Shown: positions 45,006-54,381 of the stretch, piece by piece
Position numbering within the stretch: the first letter of the stretch is position 1
Layout of the letters: each line of letters starts with the position of its first letter
DNA from: CATOSK01 sp963665735
GTDB lineage: Bacteria > Chloroflexota > Dehalococcoidia > Lucifugimonadales > UBA3495
DNA length: 64,000 bases
Assembly (NCBI GenBank): GCA_963665735.1
Contig: OY762444.1
Coordinates: 1,426,001-1,490,000, forward strand
Direction: 5' to 3'
Notes under the pieces: model-generated
The model's database searches: none
The model's input: the letters and a program-made list of their open reading frames with translations, nothing else
What the model was told of the DNA's origin: nothing
Position numbers and translations under genes: made by a program

Positions 45006-45659
45006 TCAGTAGAATGTCTTGGTTCCTCTCGCGAAGAGGTCAAACTCGGAGTTAATTTTCCCACTTATCAGGTGGTAAGAACGTAAATCATCTGATTCCC
45101 ATTTGCGCTGAATCGCCCAGGCGCAATAATCGGCGACTTGCAGGCTTGCGTCGGTTGCCGCCGGCCACATGGCGCAACGGAAATTTTCGGCGGGCCAGAC
45201 TTGGTTCATTGTGTCCTGGATGGCGCTACGGAAATTCTCCCGCTTTCTCCTGATTCCGATTGATGCCGCCACGACAAATAACTCGTCGCCCGGGAGCGCT
45301 GCCCTGACGCTTACAAATTTCATGTGAAAGAACCACGCCAATTTGTAAAGGGCGACCTCATCCAGATGGAATTTGGGGTCGGCCTTGGGCTTGTCCAAAA
45401 TGGTGGCGTCAACGCGAAAGTCGTGTTCACGGATGACCTCGAACACCGCATCCCGAACCGATTGTCGGTCCTCGGTGGCGTGAAACCCCTCGGCAATGTC
45501 GAGTCCCCGCCAAGCCAGGTCACGGCGCAGGTCATAAAGTCGGTTGGCGATGGAATGATCCTCCAAAGCCACGGTTGCCAGAATGAAATACCGGCTGGCG
45601 CCCCGGTTTCTGCTGAAATCGAAATTGCCGGACTCGTCGGCGTAGATATACCTGCGCAT
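45006..45659 (-). CDS. DUF3800-family protein
   Basis: A 217-residue protein with the DUF3800 signature: IYADESGNFDFSR at the N-terminus (acidic pair) and the C-terminal DASLQVADYCAWAIQRKWE (Asp residues), consistent with an RNase-H-like metal site. The family occurs in defence and mobile contexts, and its biochemical role is not settled. The stop is 3 bases from copy 2 of the adjacent small RNA, which is on the other strand. Published comparative RNA surveys named several RNA motifs after this family; whether this element is one of them I cannot test. Confidence 0.88.
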   Translation of the reverse strand: MRRYIYADESGNFDFSRNRGASRYFILATVALEDHSIANRLYDLRRDLAWRGLDIAEGFHATEDRQSVRDAVFEVIREHDFRVDATILDKPKADPKFHLDEVALYKLAWFFHMKFVSVRAALPGDELFVVAASIGIRRKRENFRSAIQDTMNQVWPAENFRCAMWPAATDASLQVADYCAWAIQRKWESDDLRSYHLISGKINSEFDLFARGTKTFY

Positions 45660-45854
45660 CGGCCGAGTTTAACACGGGGCGACGCCGCGCATCCCTGCAA
45701 CCCTGCCGTCATTCCGGCGTAGGCCGGAATCCAGAAACCCCAGCCAATGCCGACGTTGACCTTGCCCCGCTACTTTCAATAGCCGCCGTGGTGGGCTAAG
45801 ATTGGGACACACTTTCCCATGCCCCGGATTTTGCTTGACGATTATGGAGGAACT

Positions 45855-47534
45855 ATGGCCCGCGTTACCGGCAGTCACCTGATTGGCAAGGCCCTCAAGC
45901 TGGAGGGAGTCAACAACGTTTTTTACCTGGCCGGCGACCACATCCTGCCGGTGCTGGACGTTATGGCGGACCAGGACTTCCGCTTTATTGATACCCGGCA
46001 CGAGGCGGCGGCGGTGCACATGGCCGACGCCTATGGCCGCATCACCGGGCAGGTGGGGGTGGCGATGTACACCACGCCGGGATTCGCCAACGCCATCGCC
46101 GGGCTGACCAACGCCATGCACAGCGAAAGCCCGCTGCTGTCCATCAGCGGCTCGGCAGACCTGTCCGAGGCCGGCCGCGGTTCCATGCAGGAAATCAACC
46201 AGGTGGGCATGGCTGAGCCGGTGGTGAAAGAATCCCTGACCGTCTATGACGCCAAACGTATTCCCGACACCATCGCCCGCGCCGTGCGAATCGCTTTCAG
46301 CGGACGCCGGGGGCCGGTGCATATCACCATCCCCATTGACATCCAGGACCAGGAAGTTGAGGAAGACGAAGTAGTTTTCTACAACCCGGACGAATACCGC
46401 CCCAGCGAATCGGTGCTGGCGTCTCCCGATTTGGTGCGGCAGGCGGTGGCGTTGATGCGGGAGGCCAAGCGGCCCTTCGCCGTGGCCGGAGACCCAGCGG
46501 GATACGCCCAGTCGGGAGAGGTTTTGCAGCAGTTCGCCGAAACGACGCGGATTCCGGTGCTTACCGAAGGCCAGGCCCGCGGGCTGCTGGCCGACGACCA
46601 CCCTTACGGTTTCGGGTTCTTCGAGCGGGGGTTGAACCGGGCCGCTTCCAAGGTGCGGGAGGCCGACCTGGTGATTCTGCTGGGCCGCAAGCAGGACTAC
46701 ACCATCGGATTCTGCCGCCCTCCCAACGTGGCTGCCGACGCCAAGATTATCCAGATTGACCCGTCGCCGGCGGAGATTGGCCGCAACCGGGGGGTCAACG
46801 TCGGCATGGTGGGCGACGTGACCAGCGTTTTGGAGCAGATTATTTCCGAGGCATCCAACTACACCTGGGAGGAACTGCCCTGGGTGGAAGAGATGCGGGC
46901 CAGCCGCGCCGCCCACGCCGAATGGGCCGAGAGCCTGGCGGTGGCGGAAACGCCGATGCACGCCATGTACGTCCACAAGACGGTTGAGTCCATGCTGCGC
47001 CCTGACGACATCCTTTCCTTTGACGGGGGCGACTACTGCCACTTCGGGCGGGCGCTGCTGCCGGCCCAACTGCCCAAGCGCTGGTTCTACGTTTCGACCC
47101 TGGGGATGCTGGGTACGTCCCTGCCCTACGCTATGGCGGCCAAGGTTGCCTACCCCGATTCCCGGGTCATCAACTTTTCCGGCGACGGGGCTTTCGGATT
47201 CAACGGCATGGAGTTTGACACCGCTGTGCGCCACAACCTGAACGTGGTTACGATTCTGGGGAACGACTCGGCCTGGGGAATTGACCGGCAGATTCAGTTG
47301 GGCCTGTACGGCAAGACGGTGGGAACCGACCTGCTCCAGACCCGCTACGACCAAGTGGCGCAGGGGTTGGGCGGCCACGGCGAGTTTGTGGAGCGGCCCG
47401 AAGACCTGAAACCGGCCATTGAACGGGCCTTCGCCTCGGGCAAGCCAGCGTTGGTCAACGTCGCTATCCAGGGAGCCATCAGCCCCCGGGCCGAGGCGGC
47501 CATTGCCCGCCGCCGGGAGGCGATGGGGAAGTAA
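45855..47534 (+). CDS. TPP-dependent enzyme, acetolactate-synthase-like
   Basis: A 559-residue three-domain ThDP enzyme. The catalytic Glu lies in DTRHEAAAVHMADAYGR near 50, the central FAD/nucleotide-like domain runs through about 190-330, and the Mg-TPP motif GDGAFGFNGME is followed by GNDSAWGI near 445-470. It could be acetolactate synthase, a benzoylformate/oxalyl-CoA decarboxylase-like enzyme or sulfoacetaldehyde acetyltransferase; the sequence does not decide. The start is ATG 45855 behind GGAGG. No ilvN-like small subunit is adjacent, which argues against a dedicated acetolactate synthase. Confidence 0.9.
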   Translation: MARVTGSHLIGKALKLEGVNNVFYLAGDHILPVLDVMADQDFRFIDTRHEAAAVHMADAYGRITGQVGVAMYTTPGFANAIAGLTNAMHSESPLLSISGSADLSEAGRGSMQEINQVGMAEPVVKESLTVYDAKRIPDTIARAVRIAFSGRRGPVHITIPIDIQDQEVEEDEVVFYNPDEYRPSESVLASPDLVRQAVALMREAKRPFAVAGDPAGYAQSGEVLQQFAETTRIPVLTEGQARGLLADDHPYGFGFFERGLNRAASKVREADLVILLGRKQDYTIGFCRPPNVAADAKIIQIDPSPAEIGRNRGVNVGMVGDVTSVLEQIISEASNYTWEELPWVEEMRASRAAHAEWAESLAVAETPMHAMYVHKTVESMLRPDDILSFDGGDYCHFGRALLPAQLPKRWFYVSTLGMLGTSLPYAMAAKVAYPDSRVINFSGDGAFGFNGMEFDTAVRHNLNVVTILGNDSAWGIDRQIQLGLYGKTVGTDLLQTRYDQVAQGLGGHGEFVERPEDLKPAIERAFASGKPALVNVAIQGAISPRAEAAIARRREAMGK

Positions 47535-47566
47535 CCCATACCGGGCCAGCGCGCAAGGACGCCGCC

Positions 47567-49072
47567 ATGTTCACCATAACCGCCGAAAATCTGGGCCCCA
47601 TAGCCAAAGGGACGGTCGAGTTAAAGCCCCTGACCATTTTCGTGGGGCCCAGCAACACCGGGAAGAGTTACATGGCAACGGCGGTTTACGCGTTGATGAA
47701 GGCGTTTCAACACAGACGGCTTATTGCCCCTAGACTGATTTATTTTGGCAGTGGAATTTACACCGACCAACCCTTTCTTTATCGGGGGTTTTTGGACATT
47801 CCCAATAGTGGTTCTTCAACTGCGGAAGCGGCATGGAAATGGGCAAGACAATTGAAATACGAAGGGTTAGACCCGGATGACCTCACCGTAGGCAGTATGC
47901 CGGAAGAGTTGCGGGCTCATGTGGAACAATCGGCGTCGGAAGAACTGGGGCGGGTACATCACGATGCTCAAGCTCTCTTCAAGCAAGCGTTTGGGGAACC
48001 TGCGGAGTTTGTCAGCAGGTCAGCTCAACCTGAACATTTCCGGGTTGCCCTTCATCGGGATGACCCGTTGTTGGATATGGAAATTCAACTTGCGGACCAT
48101 ACCGCGCCGATTTCCCATTTTGACATATCCCAAGTGAGTATAGAACCGTCTCCGCTTGCGCTTCTGGAATATGCCCCCAAGCCGAATGAGGAACCCGAGG
48201 ACATTGAATACTTGGTCTTTTCCTCGTGGGCTGACTCAATAGCAACAACTGTGCTGGAAGGTGTGCCAGGGGGAAGTTTTTATTTTCCCGCCTCCCGGTC
48301 GGGCATGATGCAGGGATACAAAATTATGGCATCTGAACTGGTCCGCCAATCTTCGGGGCTAGGTGGGGTAAGCCGGTATGTTCCAACCCTGCCCGGCATA
48401 ACCGCCGAATTTCTGGGGAACTTGATAAGCCTCGACCGCCGTATGCTGCGCCGCCGACGGCACCGTAGAGAATTGGTAAGTGCCATTAACTTCATTGAAA
48501 ACGAAGTTCTGCACGGTGCTATTGACCTGGACGAATCGGGCGGGTTGCCTACGCCCGATATAGTCTATCTGCCCACGGACACCGATTCACAAACCGGCAA
48601 ATTCACCCTAGAACACACTTCCTCAATGGTTTCGGAGTTGGCCCCCTTAATCCTGTTCTTGAAATACCTGGTCAATCCCGGCGACCTGCTTATCCTGGAA
48701 GAGCCGGAGTCGCACCTGCATCCCGCCGCCCAACGGCAGATGGCCCGCGGCATCGTCCGGCTGGTCAATGCCGGGGTTAAGGTGCTGATTACGACCCACA
48801 GCGACTTTTTCGTGGGTCAGGTGAACAATTTGCTAAGGCTCAGCTTTGCGGATGATGCGGAACTGGCCCGCCTTGGCCTCCGACGGGAGGACTGTTTGGG
48901 CCATGACAATGTAGCCGCCTATAACTTCATACCCGGCGTTTCGGGCACCGGCAGCGTCGTTGAGCAGCTGCCAATCCGCAAGGACGTGGGAATTGAGGAC
49001 GCCGAGTTTGGGAAAGTGGTGAACGCCCTTTACGAACAAACTACCGCCGCCCAACGGATTCCGATAAAGTGA
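47567..49072 (+). CDS. AAA/ABC-type ATPase (OLD/RecF-like), first gene of a two-gene unit
   Basis: A 501-residue ATPase. The Walker A is GPSNTGKS near residues 28-35, Walker B LLILEEPESHLHP near 370-382, and the switch histidine lies in TTHSDFF. The intervening region is the variable coiled insertion of SMC/RecF-like AAA_21 proteins. Such ATPases in two-gene operons with a small nuclease are a recurring antiphage architecture (Septu and Gabija are known relatives in layout). The downstream gene overlaps its stop (GTGA). Confidence 0.88.
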   Translation: MFTITAENLGPIAKGTVELKPLTIFVGPSNTGKSYMATAVYALMKAFQHRRLIAPRLIYFGSGIYTDQPFLYRGFLDIPNSGSSTAEAAWKWARQLKYEGLDPDDLTVGSMPEELRAHVEQSASEELGRVHHDAQALFKQAFGEPAEFVSRSAQPEHFRVALHRDDPLLDMEIQLADHTAPISHFDISQVSIEPSPLALLEYAPKPNEEPEDIEYLVFSSWADSIATTVLEGVPGGSFYFPASRSGMMQGYKIMASELVRQSSGLGGVSRYVPTLPGITAEFLGNLISLDRRMLRRRRHRRELVSAINFIENEVLHGAIDLDESGGLPTPDIVYLPTDTDSQTGKFTLEHTSSMVSELAPLILFLKYLVNPGDLLILEEPESHLHPAAQRQMARGIVRLVNAGVKVLITTHSDFFVGQVNNLLRLSFADDAELARLGLRREDCLGHDNVAAYNFIPGVSGTGSVVEQLPIRKDVGIEDAEFGKVVNALYEQTTAAQRIPIK

Positions 49073-49551
49073 CGGCGGAAGAGTTTATTTCCCATATTCG
49101 CGACCGGCACTCCCAATGCTGTCTGACTGACAAGTGCGAAGACCAGGGATGTGAATTGAGGTTGGACGGTCTGGATTCCGGAGCAATGGCAATAATTGGA
49201 GGCTCCAGGTATCAAGCCCGGCATGACTATCGCAACCGACTTTGCGACTTCATCCTGTTTGTGGCCGGGCCGGGTTGTGTTCTTTGCGCTGTGGAATTAA
49301 AGGGCGGGAGTGACCTTGACCCCCATGAAGTACTGAAACAAGTCCAGGACGGGCTGGATATAGCTTCTGAAATGCTGGGAGACGAAACGGTTGATGCCTG
49401 GAGGCCGATTGTCCTCTTTGACCAAGCGGGTCTGAGACGACAAGATGTGCGATACTTGAACGCAAACAGGGTCGAGTTTCGGGACGAAAGGAAAACCCTG
49501 GAACGAAAAGACTGCGGCTCGCTTTTGGCCGACATTCTAACCGTGGGTTAA
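49069..49551 (+). CDS. small nuclease-like partner of the ATPase
   Basis: A 160-residue protein starting GTG 49069, overlapping the ATPase stop by 4 bases. It has a Cys-rich start (CCLTDKCEDQGCEL) and a strand with CDFILFVAGPG then CAVELKGGSD. An acidic residue is followed about 15 residues later by ExK, as in PD-(D/E)XK nucleases. The family is not recognised. Overlap with an ATPase gene suggests a complex. Confidence 0.6.
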   Translation: MTAEEFISHIRDRHSQCCLTDKCEDQGCELRLDGLDSGAMAIIGGSRYQARHDYRNRLCDFILFVAGPGCVLCAVELKGGSDLDPHEVLKQVQDGLDIASEMLGDETVDAWRPIVLFDQAGLRRQDVRYLNANRVEFRDERKTLERKDCGSLLADILTVG

Positions 49552-49604
49552 AGTCCCCGTTTCCGGCCCATTCGCCATTTTTGGAGCAAAGGAGTAACCC
49601 TATC

Positions 49605-51317
49605 ATGCCAGCAACACCCCACGGGATTAAATTCAGCGCCCACCGGCCGGTGGTTATGGGACGCAACGGTATGGTTTGCGCCGGGCATCCCCTGGCGGCC
49701 CAGGCTGGAATCAGCATCCTCCAGCAGGGCGGGAACGCCGTTGACGCCGCCATTGCCACCGCCGCCGCTCTTAACGTGACGGAGCCGATGATGTCCGGCG
49801 TCGGGGGCGACGGTTTCATCATGGTCTATTGGAAGGACGCCGGGCGCGTCGAAGTCGCCAACGGCACCGGGGCCGCGCCATACGCAGCCACCCGGGAGCG
49901 TTACCTGCCCGATGGGATTCCCATGAAGGGTATCCTGTCGGTGTCGGTTCCCGGCCTGGTGCATAGCTGGCTGGACGCCCACGAACGGTACGGCGTCCTG
50001 CCCCTGGCCCAGGTGTTCGCGCCGGCCCTGGAATTGGCGGAAAATGGCTTTCCGGTGACGCATTACCTGTCGGCGGCCATCGCCTCCGATTCCATGCTGT
50101 GCCAATTTCCCACGTCCCAAGCGGTGTTCACCCGCGACGGGCAGCCCCTCCGTCCAGGGCAAATTCTCTACCAGAAAGACTTGGCGCTGACTTTGCAAAC
50201 CATAGTTGACGAAGGTAGGGATGGTTTCTACCGGGGCCGCATCGCCGAGGCTATCGTCAAGTTCAGTGAAGAGCAGGGCGGGCTGCTTTCTATGAAGGAC
50301 CTGGCCGACTGCTCGGCCCGCTGGCAGGAACCCATCTCCACCACCTACCGGGGGCATACCGTTTACGAAGCTCCGCCCAACTCCAGCGGCCATGTCCTGC
50401 TGCAAGAACTGAATCTGATTGAGGGGTTTGACCTGCAAGAATTGGGCTACGGCAGCGCCGCCGCTATTCACGTCATGGTGGAGGCCAAGAAGCTGGCTTT
50501 TATTGACCGGGAAGCCTACGTCGCCGACCCGGACTATATTGACGTGCCGGTGGAGGGGTTGATTTCCAAGGACTACGCCAGGGAACGGGCCGAGATGATT
50601 GACCCGGAACGCGCCGCCTACGACGTGCGGCCCGGCGACCCCTGGCGGCACCAGCAGCGCCAACGGCAAGGACTGGCCGCCGCCCGCAGCGGCGCCGGCC
50701 GGGAACGGGAAGATACCACCTGTTTCGTGGTGGCTGACCGTTGGGGCAACGCCGTCTGCCAGTTGCAGAGCATCCAGAGCGCCTGGGGTTCCAGCCTCAT
50801 CGCCGGGGACACCGGCATACTGCTGAACAACCGCATGACTTACTGGCACATGGAAGAGAACCACGTGGATTGTCTGCAACCGGGCAAGCGGGTGCGCCAC
50901 ACCATGAATCCGGTGATGGTCTTTGCCGAAAGCGAAAGCGGCGGCCCCGGCCAGCTGAAGCTGGTCCTAGGCACGCCCGGAGCCGATACCCAGGTACAGA
51001 GCAACTTGCAAATCATCAGCCACGTCCTGGACTTCGGCATGACGCCGGCCGAGGCGGTGGAGGCTCCTCGCTGGAAGAACAACCAGAGTCCCACCGAGTC
51101 CAACATCCCCCACGTCTGCGAGGATGAGTTGCTGATGGAAGGCCGTTTTCCGCCGGAGACGATGGAAGACCTGCGGCGGCGGGGTCACAACGTGCGCGCC
51201 CTGGAAAACTGGGACGGCGTGGTTGGCCGGGAGATGATTATCCAGGTGGACGCCGAAACCGGCGCGCTCCAAGGGGCGGCAGACCCCCGTTATGACGGCT
51301 ACGCCGTGGGGTGGTAG
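49605..51317 (+). CDS. ggt: gamma-glutamyltransferase
   Basis: A 570-residue N-terminal-nucleophile hydrolase acting on glutathione or other gamma-glutamyl compounds. The autoprocessing site with nucleophile Thr is EDTTCFVVAD (near 371-380), which cuts the precursor into large and small chains. Downstream NNRMTYWH and GTPGAD match the small subunit. The start is ATG 49605 with GGAG 12 bases upstream. It has no obvious signal peptide. Related family members act as cephalosporin acylases, so specificity is open. Confidence 0.93.
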   Translation: MPATPHGIKFSAHRPVVMGRNGMVCAGHPLAAQAGISILQQGGNAVDAAIATAAALNVTEPMMSGVGGDGFIMVYWKDAGRVEVANGTGAAPYAATRERYLPDGIPMKGILSVSVPGLVHSWLDAHERYGVLPLAQVFAPALELAENGFPVTHYLSAAIASDSMLCQFPTSQAVFTRDGQPLRPGQILYQKDLALTLQTIVDEGRDGFYRGRIAEAIVKFSEEQGGLLSMKDLADCSARWQEPISTTYRGHTVYEAPPNSSGHVLLQELNLIEGFDLQELGYGSAAAIHVMVEAKKLAFIDREAYVADPDYIDVPVEGLISKDYARERAEMIDPERAAYDVRPGDPWRHQQRQRQGLAAARSGAGREREDTTCFVVADRWGNAVCQLQSIQSAWGSSLIAGDTGILLNNRMTYWHMEENHVDCLQPGKRVRHTMNPVMVFAESESGGPGQLKLVLGTPGADTQVQSNLQIISHVLDFGMTPAEAVEAPRWKNNQSPTESNIPHVCEDELLMEGRFPPETMEDLRRRGHNVRALENWDGVVGREMIIQVDAETGALQGAADPRYDGYAVGW

Positions 51318-51410
51318 TCAGGGCCGGCGGGCTTGCCGGGCTTGGCCCGCCCCTGGTGTTATAATGGCAGGCAGTATGTTGTTGATGGCTTCGGAATCGG
51401 AGGCGGCGCC

Positions 51411-51614
51411 ATGCGTGGGCTGATTGTCTTTGCTCTATGCCTCGTCGTTGCCTGCTGGGTGTTGGTGGTTGGTCATCTATTGGGATGGCAGGCCGTTGAC
51501 CCAACCAGGAATGAACTCTTGGAAGCTGCCGTCGCCTTTTCCTACGTCGCGGTAGGTTCATCAATTGCCGTGGTCGCTGCCGCAACTGTCGCTTCAATCG
51601 TAAAGAAACCATGA
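51411..51614 (+). CDS. small membrane protein
   Basis: A 67-residue protein with two hydrophobic segments (near 3-22 and 43-64). The ATG at 51411 follows GGAGGCGG. It overlaps the next small membrane-protein gene by four bases (ATGA). A TATAAT at 51360-51365 is a possible promoter. Function unknown. Confidence 0.6.
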   Translation: MRGLIVFALCLVVACWVLVVGHLLGWQAVDPTRNELLEAAVAFSYVAVGSSIAVVAAATVASIVKKP

Positions 51615-51820
51615 ACCGGGTTAATCGCTTGGAACGGTTCAGCAGGTGGATTAGGCCGGGGTTGGTGGACTTTGGAACCGTCTGGCTGGGCGCCGCCGCT
51701 ATCTTCTTGACCCGTGCAGTGCCAACTTCGTCATTTCAGGACTTTGACCCAGGGATGATGGCCGTGTGCGTCGGCTGTCTGGTGGTAGGCATAGTGCTGC
51801 GGGCGGCGTTCCGGGTTTAG
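51611..51820 (+). CDS. small membrane protein
   Basis: A 69-residue protein with two hydrophobic segments and few charges after an Arg-rich N-terminus. It starts at the ATGA overlap with the previous gene and probably acts with it. Family not recognised. Confidence 0.55.
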   Translation: MNRVNRLERFSRWIRPGLVDFGTVWLGAAAIFLTRAVPTSSFQDFDPGMMAVCVGCLVVGIVLRAAFRV

Positions 51821-51850
51821 GCGTTTGGCGCGCATCAGGAAGGAATCCTT

Positions 51851-52345
51851 ATGAGAATACCCGGACATAAGCGGAGCCAGGAACCGGACGACGTGGGCAA
51901 CCGGGCGGGTCTGTTCGCCGAAGCGGTGCGCGACGGCGACATGAACCGGGCTTGGGCGATGCTGTCCCGGGAGACCCGCGGGATGCGCTTGGGGGTTTGG
52001 GCCACCCGGAACAACATCAATATGCAGGACGCTTACCAGGCTGCCTATGACCCTTCCCACTCCATGCGGGAGTCCATGATGGAGGACTTTCGCTCCACGG
52101 TGCTGAGCCTTTGGCCCCTGGAAGACCTGACCGACCTGGGCGTGGCACCCACCAACTATATTGACAACGAACACGCCTTCGTGTTCCTGCCTTTCGGCGT
52201 TACCCAGGACAACGACCGGGTTCACGAGCGGCGGATGATGTCGGGGCTGGTCATCCCCATGCGGCGGGAAGACGGGGTTTGGCAAGTGGATATGCCCAGT
52301 TGGCGTTTCCTTTACAACAACGCCGGGCCGGGCGGAACGGGTTGA
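51851..52345 (+). CDS. unknown soluble protein
   Basis: A 164-residue protein, mainly alpha/beta, with NRAGLFAEAVRDGDMNRAWAML at the start (cited in parts: FAEAVRDGDMNRAWAML) and DGVWQVDMPSWRFLYNN at the end. This resembles the layout of NTF2-like or DUF4878-type small domains, but I cannot make a firm match. Its stop overlaps the TTG start of the HNH gene. Confidence 0.6.
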   Translation: MRIPGHKRSQEPDDVGNRAGLFAEAVRDGDMNRAWAMLSRETRGMRLGVWATRNNINMQDAYQAAYDPSHSMRESMMEDFRSTVLSLWPLEDLTDLGVAPTNYIDNEHAFVFLPFGVTQDNDRVHERRMMSGLVIPMRREDGVWQVDMPSWRFLYNNAGPGGTG

Positions 52346-52677
52346 GCCGGGACAGGGGCAACCGCCAAGACGGTAGCGGACGCCGTTCTGCCGTCAAGAA
52401 CGTCACTTGCGAGCTTTGCCGCCGGGAAGTGGAACGCTGCACCGTTCACCACCTTATACCCAAGGCACGGGGCGGACGATTTGGCCCCACGGCTTTATTG
52501 TGTCCCACCTGTCACCGGCAGTTGCACGCTTTGTTTTCCGAGAGCACCCTGGCCCAGGAACTACATTCCATTGAGCTTTTGCGAGCCAATCCCCAAGTCA
52601 ACAACTATCTGCGGTGGATGCGGAAACAGAAGGACGGCGCCAACTTCCGGGTGCGGCGGGCCAAAGAACGCCGATAA
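52342..52677 (+). CDS. HNH endonuclease-fold protein
   Basis: A 111-residue HNH nuclease. Zinc pair CELC, the HNH core HHLIPKARGG, and second zinc pair CPTC followed by HRQLHALF. The start is TTG 52342, overlapping the previous stop (TTGA), which avoids an extended frame into the neighbour. Small HNH proteins act in restriction, homing or phage packaging. Not part of an obvious system here. Confidence 0.8.
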   Translation: MSRDRGNRQDGSGRRSAVKNVTCELCRREVERCTVHHLIPKARGGRFGPTALLCPTCHRQLHALFSESTLAQELHSIELLRANPQVNNYLRWMRKQKDGANFRVRRAKERR

Positions 52678-52870
52678 GAAGTATCGTCGTCCTGCCATTT
52701 TCCCGTCATTCCGGCTTCCGCCGGAATCCAGAACCACTAGCGCAGAACAGCATTCCAAAGGGCAAGGAATCCTGGATACCGGCCTACGCCGGTATGACGG
52801 AATTGGTCAGGGTAGTCATCAATAGAACAGGGACATCTTACGTCGCCCCTGAATGTGACGGCCCTTGCCG

Positions 52871-53650
52871 CTAGCAGCCGCTTTGGAAAATGCTGAAATG
52901 GGCGCCTTGGGGGTCGGTGAGGGCGGCGAACCGGCCCACCTCCGGGATGTCGGTGGCCGGAACCACCACGCCGCCGCCCAAGGACTGCGCCTGGGCCACC
53001 GTTGCGTCCACGTCGGTCACGGCGAAATACACCACCCAACAAGGCGGCACCGGCCCCATGTCCGGCGTGATTTCCATGACCCCGGCTAACGGAGCATCCC
53101 CCACCTGGAGGAAGGTGTAATCCATCGGCCCCATGCTGTCGCCCCGCTCCAGGCCCAGCAGACCGTGGTAGAAACCGATGGCCGCGTCCCGCTCCGAGGT
53201 CAAAAGCTCGTGCCAGCACATCACGCCCGGCTCGTCCTTGATGCGGCTGCCGATGTGCTGCTTGGGCTGCCAGACGGCGAACACCGCGCCCTGGGGGTCT
53301 TGCAGCATCACCATGCGGCCGGCGTCGAAAACGTCCATCGGGCCGAAAAGCACGTTCCCGCCCAGCTGCGGGGCTTTGGCCGCCACCGCGTCCGCGTCGT
53401 CAACGGTGAAGTAGGTTTTCCAGTGGGCCGGAATCGCCTGGGACTGTTCTTCTTCACTTTGGCGGTAAATGGCGGCGGCGGGCAGGCCGTTGACCTTCTG
53501 CATATGGTAAACCCAGTCCGGGCCGATGGGCTGGGGGTCGTCTTCCCAGCCGAACATGGCGCTGTAAAAGGCGAGGGCGCCGGTCTCGTCGGTGGTGTCA
53601 AGCTCAGCCCAGGATGGCGCGCCGTGGGGATGTGCGGTTACTTCCGGCAT
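52871..53650 (-). CDS. two-domain VOC protein
   Basis: A 259-residue protein with two VOC domains in tandem: residues about 10-120 (WAELDTTDETGALAFYSAMFGW, cited as DTTDETGALAFYSAMFGW) and about 138-255 (CWHELLTSERDAAIGFYHGL). The layout resembles the CFP30B/27-kDa antigen-type proteins of actinobacteria. The start is ATG 53650; the upstream frame is repeat sequence. Substrate unknown. It is unrelated in arrangement to the two single-domain VOC proteins at 7020 and 8336. Confidence 0.9.
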   Translation of the reverse strand: MPEVTAHPHGAPSWAELDTTDETGALAFYSAMFGWEDDPQPIGPDWVYHMQKVNGLPAAAIYRQSEEEQSQAIPAHWKTYFTVDDADAVAAKAPQLGGNVLFGPMDVFDAGRMVMLQDPQGAVFAVWQPKQHIGSRIKDEPGVMCWHELLTSERDAAIGFYHGLLGLERGDSMGPMDYTFLQVGDAPLAGVMEITPDMGPVPPCWVVYFAVTDVDATVAQAQSLGGGVVVPATDIPEVGRFAALTDPQGAHFSIFQSGC

Positions 53651-54318
53651 AAAGGTCAAAAACTCCTGGAAAATCCCTCCCCGCGATGGGGGAAGGTTAG
53701 GATAGGGGTGAAAGAGCGCCGCGTTCCCGGCATTGCAGTGGGGAAATCGGCCCAAGTTTAATCATCGGGAAGGGGCGTTAGCAACCGGGGAGCGTACTTA
53801 GGCAGGGTCGTTCCAAAGTTGCGGTTGACCCTTCTGCCACCCAACCCCATCATTCCCGCGAAATCGGGAATCCACAACCTTTAGGTCATCCAAGCCACTG
53901 GATTCCGGCCTTCGCCGGAATGACGGTCCGACTCAGGAATGACCATCCAATTTTGGAAAGGGACTGGTACTTAGGGGGTCGGGGCCGTTTATTCCGTCGT
54001 TTCCTGAATCGGGGGGCTACTGCCTATTGCCATTGTTACGGTTAGCGGGGAAATAAGTACGCATTTATTTTTGCGCCCAATGCAGATATTGACAACGGCA
54101 GTTGTTATGGTTATAGTTGCAATTGATGCGTATGTTGACTCACGTTCCGAGGCCGGGTTCGGCCTTGATTTCCACAATCGCCGGGAGGGTCTGCCAGCCG
54201 GCTTTGCCTCCTCCGGGGCCGGCGGCAGACATCGCGATTCTCCGGTAGGCACGATTCCCCGCCGCTTTAAGAGGAGCGCGGGGCGGCGTGCTTGCCACGG
54301 GGTAAAATACACGCTCCA
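53651..54318. repeat. intergenic region with repeats
   Basis: It holds a reversed CCTTCCCCC-core near 53680-53725, a reverse palindrome copy near 53850 and a GGATTCCGGC copy near 53902. A TAAAAT at 54303-54308 is the best -10 box for the next gene. No gene is seen. Confidence 0.6.
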
Positions 54319-54361
54319 GTTGTAGTTTGGCAAGAGTTTCCGACTCTGCCCAAACTACAAC
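54319..54361 (+). promoter_or_regulatory. long two-step inverted repeat before the solute-binding gene
   Basis: GTTGTAGTTTGG (54319-54330) pairs perfectly with CCAAACTACAAC (54350-54361), and inside it AGAGT pairs with ACTCT around a TTCCG loop. It lies between the likely -10 box and the ATG at 54382. It could be an operator palindrome or a 5' mRNA hairpin controlling the transport gene. Confidence 0.55.
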
Positions 54362-54381
54362 GCCGCGCAGGGATGCAAGAA

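Noticed and set aside
45819..45854. ATG 45819 as start of the TPP enzyme
   Set aside because: ATG 45855 has a GGAGG site and gives the family N-terminus; the upstream 12 codons contain that ribosome site.
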